NCBI GenBank assembly: GCA_950097015.1
Contig: CATNEN010000031.1
Location: 3,164,001-3,228,000, forward strand
Direction: 5' to 3'
Origin: Macrostomum hystrix
Taxonomy: Eukaryota; Platyhelminthes; Macrostomidae
Length of the DNA: 64,000 bases
Position 1 is the stretch's first letter. Every line of letters starts with the position of its first letter. Shown here in pieces: positions 12,536 to 21,287 of this stretch. Made by a program: the position numbers and the translations under genes. The notes below the pieces were generated by a model. That model made no database searches and was not told where the DNA came from. It saw nothing but the letters and a program-made list of their open reading frames with translations.

Positions 12536-14621
12536 AGAAAATAAGCGGATACTGCAATGTATCATAGGCTTTGTGCAGCTCAGAAATCCTTTGCAACTGA
12601 TTGCTTCGCAGCTGCAGAACAATGTCTCGCTTCTCAAATTCCTGCCCAACAATTTGAATTGCGACATCGTTAACAACTGGTGCGTTATATCTCCTCTCAT
12701 GCTGGCCTGCAGGCCGTTTATCAGCACGAATGACTACTCTGTGCTCCTCTGTGTCCCGTGGCAGCCTCTCCATGGCAGTTTTAAATTGACGAACATAATT
12801 ATTTTTCTCGTGCAGGACTTCCTGTAACTCAAATACAATGTTGGCACGCACTCCTGGAGCGATTCTACATCGGCGCTCAACCTGCTCTTGATGATCTCCC
12901 ATGAAGTAGATCTGCAGGAACTTTGGCTCCTCTCCAGGCAGTGGTAGCAATGATCCTATGTCATGGTACACCTGACCTTGGACTTTGAATGCAGGCATGA
13001 ACCCTGGCTCACGGACAATACTTTTAGCTCCAAAAGAAGTCATTTGAAAGCAGCTGTTGTAGCACCGGATATTAGACAGAAAGTGCTCAGATTCTTCTGT
13101 CTCACCCAGCAACAGATGCCGAAGGCATGGTGGCAGGTTCTCGTTCAAAGGTTCAAGTCTGACCTTTCCGTTGGAACAGCACATGCCTGGAGTTTCGTTG
13201 GCCCATCTTAATGCATTGCAGCGTGCGCATTTGACCGACATTCTCGCCATCGCAAGTTTAGGATGGACATCATAGACAACAGTGGGATCATAACTCAGAG
13301 CCGCATTCAGTGCCCAAGGACGTGGGCCAGCTGGCTGATCAGGTTCGTCAACGTTGGGGTTTGTTGGGGCCGGGGTTGGTCCAACAAATTGGAAGGTCTC
13401 AGCGCGTTCCCTATGCCGCTCTCGATCATCCTGCCGACGCACTTCAGCCTGGTTGGCTGTTTCATTGCGACGGGCCTCGGCAGTCCGGTCTCTGTCCAGT
13501 TCTTGGCGCTGCTGTGTCTGGACTGCAGTCTCATTGCGACGGGCCTCGGCAGTCCGGTCTCTGTTCTGTTCTTGGCGCTGCTGTGTCTGGACTGCAGTCT
13601 CATTGCGACGGGCCTCGGCAGTCCGGTCTCTGTTCTGTTCTTGGCGCTGCTGTGTCTGGACTGCAGTCTCATTGCGACGGGCCTCGGCAGTCCGGTCTCT
13701 GTTCTGTTCTTGGCGCTGCTGTGTCTGGACTGCAGTCTCATTGCGACGGGCCTCGGCAGTCCGGTCTCTGTCCAGTTCTTGGCGCTGCTGTGTCTGGACT
13801 GCAGTCTCATTGCGACGGGCCTCGGCAGTCCGGTCTCTGTCCAGTTCTTGGCGCTGCTGTGTCTGGACTGCAGTCTCATTGCGACGGGCCTCGGCAGTCC
13901 GGTCTCTGTTCTGTTCTTGGCGCTGCTGTGTCTGGACTGCAGTCTCATTGCGACGGGCCTCGGCAGTCCGGTCTCTGTTCTGTTCTTGGCGCTGCTGTGT
14001 CTGGACTGCAGTCTCATTGCGACGGGCCTCGGCAGTCCGGTCTCTGTTCTGTTCTTGGCGCTGCTGTGTCTGGACTGCAGTCTCATTGCGACGGGCCTCG
14101 GCAGTCCGGTCTCTGTTCTGTTCTTGGCGCTGCTGTGTCTGGACTGCAGTCTCATTGCGACGGGCCTCGGCAGTCCGGTCTCTGTTCTGTTCTTGGCGCT
14201 GCTGTGTCTGGACTGCAGTCTCATTGCGACGGGCCTCGGCAGTCCGGTCTCTGTTCTGTTCTTGGCGCTGCTGTGTCTGGACTGCAGTCTCATTGCGACG
14301 GGCCTCGGCAGTTCGCTCTCTGTTAAGCTCTCGTCGCCTATCTACGTCTCTGCCGTGACTGGCTGTAGAACTTATTGCAGCTCCAGCACTGCTTCCACTG
14401 GTGCCTGATGTCTGTGCTCTTGTCCGAGGTCGAAGGTTATAAGGCTGGACTGGCTCAGCTTCATTTTCACTTGAAGCTGCTCGTGGCTGTGCTGAGGTGC
14501 TTGGTCTTGGTGCTGCTGTTGTTGCGCCGTCTTCTACTGCATCGTTTGGCCTTGCTGTTGCTCGACTTGCTGTTGCTGTTGCTTTAGTCAAGCGACTTAA
14601 AAAACTTTTCTTAGGTGGCAT
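12435..14621 (-). CDS. Truncated Helitron protein, N-terminal half with 23-residue repeats
   Basis: A 728-residue frame on the minus strand starting MPPKKSFLSRLTKATATASR. Residues about 1-105 are basic and low-complexity. About 105-395 hold 12-13 copies of a 23-residue Arg/Glu/Gln-rich repeat (core RRNETAVQTQQRQ), an arrangement seen at the N-terminus of animal Helitron proteins. A Cys-containing segment follows (CARCNALRW, near residue 450), then the start of the Helitron-like N domain. The sequence stops matching after LQYPLIFLGRP. The last 30 or so residues, rich in FFSRW and PFLAPG, are read from the antisense of the hAT MITE. The rolling-circle nuclease and helicase motifs are absent, so it cannot drive transposition alone. 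Confidence 0.85.
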   Translation of the reverse strand: MPPKKSFLSRLTKATATASRATARPNDAVEDGATTAAPRPSTSAQPRAASSENEAEPVQPYNLRPRTRAQTSGTSGSSAGAAISSTASHGRDVDRRRELNRERTAEARRNETAVQTQQRQEQNRDRTAEARRNETAVQTQQRQEQNRDRTAEARRNETAVQTQQRQEQNRDRTAEARRNETAVQTQQRQEQNRDRTAEARRNETAVQTQQRQEQNRDRTAEARRNETAVQTQQRQEQNRDRTAEARRNETAVQTQQRQELDRDRTAEARRNETAVQTQQRQELDRDRTAEARRNETAVQTQQRQEQNRDRTAEARRNETAVQTQQRQEQNRDRTAEARRNETAVQTQQRQEQNRDRTAEARRNETAVQTQQRQELDRDRTAEARRNETANQAEVRRQDDRERHRERAETFQFVGPTPAPTNPNVDEPDQPAGPRPWALNAALSYDPTVVYDVHPKLAMARMSVKCARCNALRWANETPGMCCSNGKVRLEPLNENLPPCLRHLLLGETEESEHFLSNIRCYNSCFQMTSFGAKSIVREPGFMPAFKVQGQVYHDIGSLLPLPGEEPKFLQIYFMGDHQEQVERRCRIAPGVRANIVFELQEVLHEKNNYVRQFKTAMERLPRDTEEHRVVIRADKRPAGQHERRYNAPVVNDVAIQIVGQEFEKRDIVLQLRSNQLQRISELHKAYDTLQYPLIFLGRPFFSRWLPFFSRWRPFLAPGALFRPLAPPL
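13440..14312 (-). repeat. 69-bp coding minisatellite within the Helitron ORF
   Basis: Twelve to thirteen nearly identical 69-bp units, each 23 codons. They differ mainly at one codon pair (CTGTTCTGTT or CTGTCCAGTT on the plus strand, giving EQN or ELD). The near identity suggests recent homogenisation or expansion. All three plus-strand frames are open as well, producing three spurious 330-380-residue frames. Confidence 0.92.
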
Positions 14622-14711
14622 CTGAAAATTAGAAGTAGTCCGATTGACAGGGGACCTGTGTTAAAAAATCTTTCTCTTCTCTTCAGTGGGAGAGGCTAAG
14701 CCTCTGTATAT

Positions 14712-15371
14712 TTTAGCAAAGCACTACGCCAGCCTCTCTCTTTCTTCTATCCCAGGCTGGCTGGAGAGAAATATCGACCGGAGAGCCCTGCGCACTGGGA
14801 CGCCACCGCACTCACCGCACTCAGTCTCAGTGCTGCTTGGGGGCCAGTAGACAGTCTAGGACTCTAGGGGTTTGGGCTGTGTACATTCACCGCTTGAAAT
14901 ACAATGTACAGTCTGGGGCTTCGGCGCCCGGGGAAGGGAGGGGGTGGCTGTAATAAAATTTGGCCCGCAGAGTGGCGGAGGGGAGTTGGGGTGGCTGTCC
15001 TCGGAAAACAAAAAGTGACTCACTTTGAGATGATGCAGCTTTGCTCTGGATTGAGTAGAGATGTTCAAAATTGACAGCATTGTTGGAAAACATGTAAAGT
15101 GTAAGTGGATCAAATTTGGAGAAAATCTGACAAAGTGGGGCGACGATATGTCGAATTGAGTGATTTTTTGACGATTTTTGAGCAGTTTTTTGCACTTTTG
15201 AGCAGGAAGGAAATGATTTTTCGGGAATTTGAGTAGCCTATTGCACTCAGCGTAGGTGGTTTTAGGTATGTGCAAAGTTTGGTGCGATTTGGTTGAGCGG
15301 TTTCGGCGTCTATAAAGACAAAAGGTTGCACACACACAGACAGACAGACAGAGTTTTCACTTTTATATAGA
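14712..15371 (-). repeat. Helitron 5' region, shared direct repeat (copy 1)
   Basis: This segment from about 14732 (CGCCAGCCTCTCTCTTTC onward) to the 5' terminus is nearly identical to 17012-17663 in copy 2. Differences are a few substitutions, a missing GACTCTAG and a longer CA tract in copy 2. It is the noncoding 5' region of the element and ends in a GACA/CACA microsatellite. Short frames on the minus strand here are shadows. Confidence 0.85.
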
Positions 15372-15611
15372 TTACTAGCTTTTTTTGCCCGTTGTTTTTG
15401 GGGCAGAAATTTAAAGCAAAGCAGTAAGCAATTCACGTCTCTGTATTAACTTTATAGTGAAGGTCACCATTTATTTATTTACTGCATTAATGAAAAGTGA
15501 AGAGTTTGTTTAAGGGCGTTTTAAGTAAAAAATAAGTGAAAAGTTTGTCCAAACAGCCCCCTCTTGATTACTTCTTTAGAAACATGTCTCTTAGCCACTC
15601 CTCTATACAGT

Positions 15612-15885
15612 CAGTGGCAGATCCAGGAATTTTGTTTTGGGGCGGTCTGTCAGGGGAGCGCCATGAGAATCACAGAGGGGGTGCCAGCGGCCGAAAAAGG
15701 GCGCCAGGAGCCAAGAAAGGGCGCCAGCGGCTGAAAAACGGGAGCCAGCGGCTGAAAAAGGGGCGCCAGCGGCCGAAAAGGGGCACCAGTGCTGCGACTG
15801 GCACCCCTGGTGGGGGCATCTTATTCCCATGATTAAAATTTAGGGGGGCGACTGCCCCCCCCCACCCCCCCTAAATCTGCCTCTG
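15612..15885. mobile_element. Intact hAT MITE (274 bp) in Helitron copy 2
   Basis: Terminal repeats CAGTGGCAGATCCAGG (left) and, in reverse complement, CAGAGGCAGATTTAGG (right), flanked by a perfect 8-bp duplication TATACAGT at 15604-15611 and 15886-15893. An 8-bp duplication with CAG...CTG ends is typical of hAT elements. The interior has GGCGCCAGCGGC-type short tandem repeats and a run of C near the right end; it has no coding capacity. Confidence 0.9.
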
Positions 15886-16037
15886 TATACAGTATGCATG
15901 TACACGCGTATACATAAGGAAAATAGCCATGGCATAACAATAACAATGTCAAAGAAACAAAATTAAACTATTTCAGAGTTCAGAGTTAGACAGGTCAAGG
16001 TCAATTCGTGACTACTTTTCTATTAATTGCTTGCGAG

Positions 16038-17095
16038 TCACCTCAAAGCCTGGGGATACACCACATTCTTCGTTCTTCCCCTTGGTGCGAAAATGAATAG
16101 GCCAGCTGGAGTTCCAACACGGGAGCAGGCGACATAAAGCTGCCCATGCGAGAAGCAAGGAGTCTCCAGGTTGATGCCAGCCACCTTCAGCGACTGTCCC
16201 TGAGCCTTGTTAATAGTCATCGCAAAGCACACTCTCACAGGGAACTGCAGTCGCTTGAACTGAAATGGCAGGTCCGTGGGGATAATTGGAATCCGGGGAA
16301 CGAACACAGACTCTCCTCTGCCAGATCCAGTCATTATCGTGGCCTCAATCACGTGTGGGAAGAGCCGCCTGACTATCAGTCTGGTGCCGTTACACAGCCT
16401 TGGCGCATTCAGGTTGCGGAGGAGCATAATTGGTGCCCCAACTTTCAGCTGCAAGTTGTGCGATGGAGTTCCAGGAGGATCTAGAGAGTTCAGAAACTCA
16501 ACAGGATACTCCACAGCGGTGTCATCAGTCAACGTTGTATCAATTGACTTGTAGGTGAAAACTGCACCTGGCAACTCCTGAAGCAGTTGGTAGTTAATTT
16601 CGTTGGCGGCATGCCGGCATCATTTCTAGGACACAGAATTGCCCTCTCTGACAGCCAGTCAACGTCAGCATATCGAACCATCAGGTTCGGGTAAACTTTT
16701 GCCTTGAGCTCCTGCACTGACTGCACAATGTTTCCGATTGTAGCGATCGATGACTGCCCATCCTCGGTGCTAATCTCCAGCAGACCATTGCCGATTCGCA
16801 ATAGATTGGCAGAGAACTCATGAGCTGTTTCGTCTCCTTGAATTGTAGCTCTCATGTTTGTTCGTAGGTGCAACTTCACAACCGATGGCCACAGGTGAGA
16901 TGATTTTAGGCAAGCATTAATCTCATCAGCAGGAGTGCCACGCGGAATCACAGGCAGCGTCTGTCTAAAGTCTCCAGACAGCAGCAGAGTGACACCACCC
17001 ATCAGTTGATCGCCAGCCTCTCTCTTTCTTCTATCCCAGGCTGGCTGGAGAGAAATATAGACCGGAGAGCCCTGCGCACTGGGACGCCACCGCAC
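16038..17095 (-). pseudogene. Helitron Pif1-like helicase C-terminal part, frameshifted
   Basis: Two overlapping minus-strand frames (16529-17095, then 16038-16574) encode consecutive parts of a superfamily 1 Pif1-type helicase. The upstream frame has the GDFRQTLPV motif and the start of the region ending ERAILCPRND. The downstream frame has MTINKAQGQSL and YVACSRVG, the last conserved helicase motifs, and ends near 16038. The join needs a one-base shift near 16600-16625, so the reading frame is broken. Walker A and the nuclease are missing because of the internal deletion. Confidence 0.85.
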
Positions 17096-17663
17096 TCACC
17101 GCACTCAGTCTCAGTGCTGCTTGGGGGCCAGTAGACAGTCTAGGGGTTTGGGCTGTGTACATTCACGGCTTGAAATACAATGTACAGTCTAGGGCTTCGG
17201 CGCCCGGGAAAGGGAGGGGGTGGCTGTAATAAAATTTGGCCCGCAGAGTGGCGGAGGGGAGTTGGGGTGGCTGTCCTCGGAAAACAAAAAGTGACTCACT
17301 TTGAGATGATGCAGCTTTGCTCTGGATTGAGTAGAGATGTTCAAAATTGACAGCATTGTTGGAAAACATGTAAAGTGTAAGTGGATCAAATTTGGAGAAA
17401 ATCTGACAAAGTGGGGCGACGATATGTCGAATTGAGTGATTTTTTGACGATTTTTGAGCAGTTTTTTGCACTTTTGAGCAGGAAGGAAATGATTTTTCGG
17501 GAATTTGAGTAGCCTATTGCACTCAGCGTAGGTGGTTTTAGGTATGTGCAAAGTTTGGTGCGATTTGGTTGAGCGGTTTCGGCGTCTATAAAGACAAAAG
17601 GTTGCACACACACAGACAGACACACACACACACAGACAGAGTTTTCACTTTTATATATATAGA

Positions 17664-18540
17664 TTCGAATAATTAGTATGTACATGAGCGTCAATATTTC
17701 TCAGTAAAATTTCCTTCAGTATTCCATTTCCACCCGGAGTCAGTAACCCGACCTATCCAACATGCCCCAGGACAAAGTTTCGTCAAGTCGAAGGCGATTC
17801 TGTTCAATGCGGTGGTTTAATCCTCCGAGACTGTGCTATGCTAGCCTCCCCAGGCCGCGCAGATCAGGGAAAGTACTGCTAGTATGGCCCGCCTCCTGTC
17901 TATCACTGGTGTATTCGATGGATTAAAGAGATTGGTATTTCTGCGCGCTTCGGATTAAATTAGGACCCCGGGATTAGGGATTATTGGCGGGCCAGCAAAA
18001 AGCCGCCCCAGTCGCCTAAGCCCACCGCCCACCCCATCACGCTGAAGTGGCTGCTGGATTGGGGAATTTAATTCTGGCCTCTTCTAGTCTACTCCCTGCT
18101 GTTTGCGAGCCGGGGTGCTGATAGCTGAGGGAGGAGTCATAAAATAGGACAGACAGGCGAGGCAGCTGCGTGATTGGCTACATGAAATTCTGCTGCTTCT
18201 AGTATTGAAGAGACCTTCATCTGAAGTGAAGCCGCATTGCTTAGTACTCAATTAGGCCGGCTGTTACTTGCGAATGCGGCAGAACAAAATTTCTGCTGTT
18301 CTGCTATCTCATCGAGGCGCAAAATAGTCAAACAGGCAATGAGGGCCAATCGTGACGAGATTAGAGGACTAGGTCATCAGCATCCAGTTGTTCATCATCA
18401 ACCTGCAGGGCCGCAAGTCATGGGGCCAATAAGAGTTGGTAGTTTGATGAGGGACGGCTTCTTTACCGAGTCACCGTGCATCGGTGAGAACAGTTCTAGC
18501 TGGCAGTTGCCAGGGGGTTTTCGGATTGTAGAGACTCAGG
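17664..18540. other. Spacer right of the Helitrons, no gene recognised
   Basis: Host sequence resumes with TTCGAATAATT, which mirrors the left flank ATAATTCGA. No domain was found in the short frames, including 18237-18545. Confidence 0.45.
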
Positions 18541-19392
18541 TTTGAGTAGCTGATGGAGACTCAGGTTGGAGTAGTTGATACAGACTCAGGTTTGAGTAGT
18601 TGATACAGACTCAGGTTTGAGTAGCTGATACAGACTCAGGTTTGAGTAGCTGATACAGACTCAGGTTTGAGTAGTTGATACAGACTCAGGTTTGAGTAGC
18701 TGATACAGACTCAGGTTTGAGTAGTTGATACAGACTCAGGTTTGAGTAGTTGATACAGACTCAGGTTTGAGTAGCTGATACAGACTCAGGTTTGAGTAGC
18801 TGATACAGACTCAGGTTTGAGTAGTTGATACAGACTCAGGTTTGAGTAGTTGATACAGACTCAGGTTTGAGTAGCTGATACAGACTCAGGTTTGAGTAGC
18901 TGATACAGACTCAGGTTTGAGTAGTTGATACAGACTCAGGTTTGAGTAGCTGATACAGACTCAGGTTTGAGTAGTTGATACAGACTCAGGTTTGAGTAGT
19001 TGATACAGACTCAGGTTTGAGTAGCTGATACAGACTCAGGTTTGAGTAGTTGATACAGACTCAGGTTTGAGTAGTTGATACAGACTCAGGTTTGAGTAGC
19101 TGATACTGACTCAGGTTTGAGTAGTTGATACAGACTCAGGTTTGAGTAGTTGATACAGACTCAGGTTTGAGTAGCTGATACAGACTCAGGTTTGAGTAGC
19201 TGATACAGACTCAGGTTTGAGTAGCTGATAGAGACTTAGGTTTGAGTAGCTGATAGAGACTCAGGTTTGAGTAGCTGATGGAGACTCAGGTTTGAGTAGT
19301 TGATACAGACTCAGGTTTGAGTAGCTGATAGAGACTCAGGTTTGAGTAGCTGATAGAGACTTAGGCTTGAGTAGCTGATGCAGATTCAGCTT
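18541..19392. repeat. 25-bp minisatellite array
   Basis: About 34 copies of a 25-bp unit containing CAGACTCAGGTTTGAGTAG followed by TTGATA or CTGATA. The T/C variant alternates irregularly. The right end has more diverged units (GATAGAGACTTAGG), the usual decay at an array edge. Confidence 0.95.
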
Positions 19393-21287
19393 AGAGTTCA
19401 TAGTATAAAATCCATATTTTTTCAATTGCCTTAATTTTAACATGAGGCTGGGGCGTGAGGCTGTCAAATTGAGTGACAGAATCTTAACCTATCACACAGT
19501 CCCACCATGAGTAACCGGGTAGCACCGCTGGAGCACAATAAATTTTGCAGGCCTTGTTTCACAATCTCCATGCTCTGATAGAGTCCTTGGAATTTTTTTT
19601 TCGTTGGGCTCCCATACTTCAGGGCCATGAGTTAGTTTGGATTCCCAATAGCCCTAATATTTCCCCTTAGTAAAATGCAACTCAAGTTTCTTAGGGAGCA
19701 ACTCACGCGTGTAATCTCTAATGGATGCCGTCATTGTGTATCTAAATGTTGTTTCTCAGAAACCATTTGATTGAATAATTCGATTTATTTCTGCTTAAAC
19801 TCTTACGATTAAGACATATTTTCCGCTTTTTTCAACAAGGTCAAGTGCACGGTTTATTTAAAAATAATTTGAGTTGCTAGGGATTAAGGTATAGGGAACT
19901 TATAGCTATAGATTTGAAATCCTGAGAGAGAGGTCGAGAGTTCGAATTTTAATTAAAAAGTAAAGCGCTCGTGTCCTCGAGAGAAACACCTGATTCACGG
20001 TCAACCAGCTGTAAAATCGCATTCCTGTTGAAATAAAAATTATTTTCATATACGAGAAGTACATGCAGCAGTAGTTCTACTCATAGTATGCAGCAGTAGT
20101 TCTACTCATAGTAGAGTTATTTGCGCCTGAACAAAAAAGTGGAACTATTTTTATCGCGCTTGTTAAATAAGAATAAAATTTATAATTAACAGTAACGTGA
20201 GTGTATTTTCAAGACATCATAGGAAAAATATTTTATTAATAGATTTTTCACAAGTATTTTTCTGGTCTAAAACAGAGTCCTTGGTAGTTTAGTAAAGTGA
20301 AAAATAATTGGGTTTTTTAACTTCAGGGCTGTATAATGCAGGCAATCCTTGGACCCGACTTTTTCGAGGATCAATTCAACGAAAATTGCGCAGCTCCTCA
20401 TTGGCCTTAAGAAGTGAGGCCTTTATGGCCAAGTCCTTCAGCTTGGAAACTCCCCTGAGAGCAGCCGGGGGGTTGGCGTCTGGGGATCAGGGGAAGCACG
20501 CCGAGTGACTGCTTTCCAGTCACTTCGCACTTTCATCATCGGCTCCAGTTGAGAGCTCGGCAGAGGAGAATTGAGTGAAAGAAACTAGCTAAGGGATTTT
20601 TGTTATACCAGGGCAGGCAAAATCAATGTGGCCACGAGCCGAAACTGGGTTCATTGTTGACGTCCCCTTCTACTTCCTCTCCTCTCCTCTCCTCTCTTTC
20701 TATGAAACTCTTTCATTTTTCCTTTCTTAAATCTATCTGCTTCTAGGCGCAGTTCTTCAAAGCCAATTTCCCAAAAGCCCTACTCAGCCAATCAGAGTGC
20801 GAGAAGAGGCGATGCAGTCGGACAGTTGCCCATTTTATCCTTCCTCCAGCCGGGATCCACAATAATCCCGAGTGTCTCGGCCTCAGTTCTGTTCTATGTC
20901 GGACGCAAGTTTTCATTTCCTATTTTCAAACCGGGCCAAGGCTGACTAGTCCTTGAGTAGGACTCAAAAGTCTATTGGCATGTTTGCCGACCGAGATAAA
21001 CGGCCGACCAGCGGGCCGCTCAGCGAGCCGGGTAAGCCGCCGCAGATGGATGACCTTCCAGGCCGGACTCCGATAAGGAGGGGCGGGGGGAGAGCCGGAG
21101 TAGGATAAATGGCTTCCGTGTCTGCTGTCTGACGGGCAGAAGTCTGTGCTAGCACAGTGCAGAGACAGAGCATAGGCAGACCCTCTCCAGTGACGAATGC
21201 TGCTGTCACCGCCGCACGTCAGTCAGCTGCTGTTCCTATCGTCGGCTCCTCGACTTGTTAATAAGCGAATTGGCGGCGTTGGCACAG
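19393..21287. other. Unique region upstream of the stomatin core
   Basis: Contains a two-copy repeat of about 26 bp (GCAGCAGTAGTTCTACTCAT) at 20064-20115 and a tRNA-like B-box remnant near 19935 (GAGAGTTCGAATTTT). A CCTCT-rich tract lies at 20670-20700. A potential acceptor CCCTCTCCAG at 21181-21190 is followed by an in-frame ATG at 21197, which could be an alternative transcript start. Confidence 0.45.

Larger units (their letters stand above)
12145..15371 (-). mobile_element. Helitron copy 1 (keeps the 5' half of the coding region)
   Basis: On the minus strand it starts with TCTATATAAAAGTGAAAAC (ending at 15371) and finishes with CTAG (12145-12148) preceded by a hairpin at 12156-12175 (5-bp stem TGCCC/GGGCA, 10-nt loop). 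Host A precedes and host T follows, as expected for insertion between A and T. These are Helitron hallmarks. It keeps the N-terminal part of the large Helitron ORF but has lost the Rep nuclease core and the helicase. A deletion joins the ORF directly to a truncated hAT MITE near 12535. It lies in the proposed first intron of the stomatin gene. Confidence 0.9.
15375..17663 (-). mobile_element. Helitron copy 2 (keeps the helicase end)
   Basis: Same termini as copy 1: CTAG with the TGCCC/GGGCA hairpin at the left, and the minus-strand start TCTATATATATAAAAGTG at the right. Only three bases (TTA) separate it from copy 1, so the pair is head-to-tail. It keeps the C-terminal helicase part of the ORF and has lost everything upstream; the deletion joint is at about 17012 in CGCCAGCC. 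An intact hAT MITE sits between the helicase stop and the 3' hairpin. Confidence 0.9.

Noticed and set aside
13263-14408. Three plus-strand frames of 330-380 residues
   Set aside because: Antisense shadows of the 69-bp coding repeat in the Helitron ORF, which is on the minus strand and has family resemblance.
14856-17694. Pairs of roughly 100-160-residue minus-strand frames with near-identical sequence
   Set aside because: They are the duplicated noncoding 5' region of the two Helitrons, not paralogous genes.
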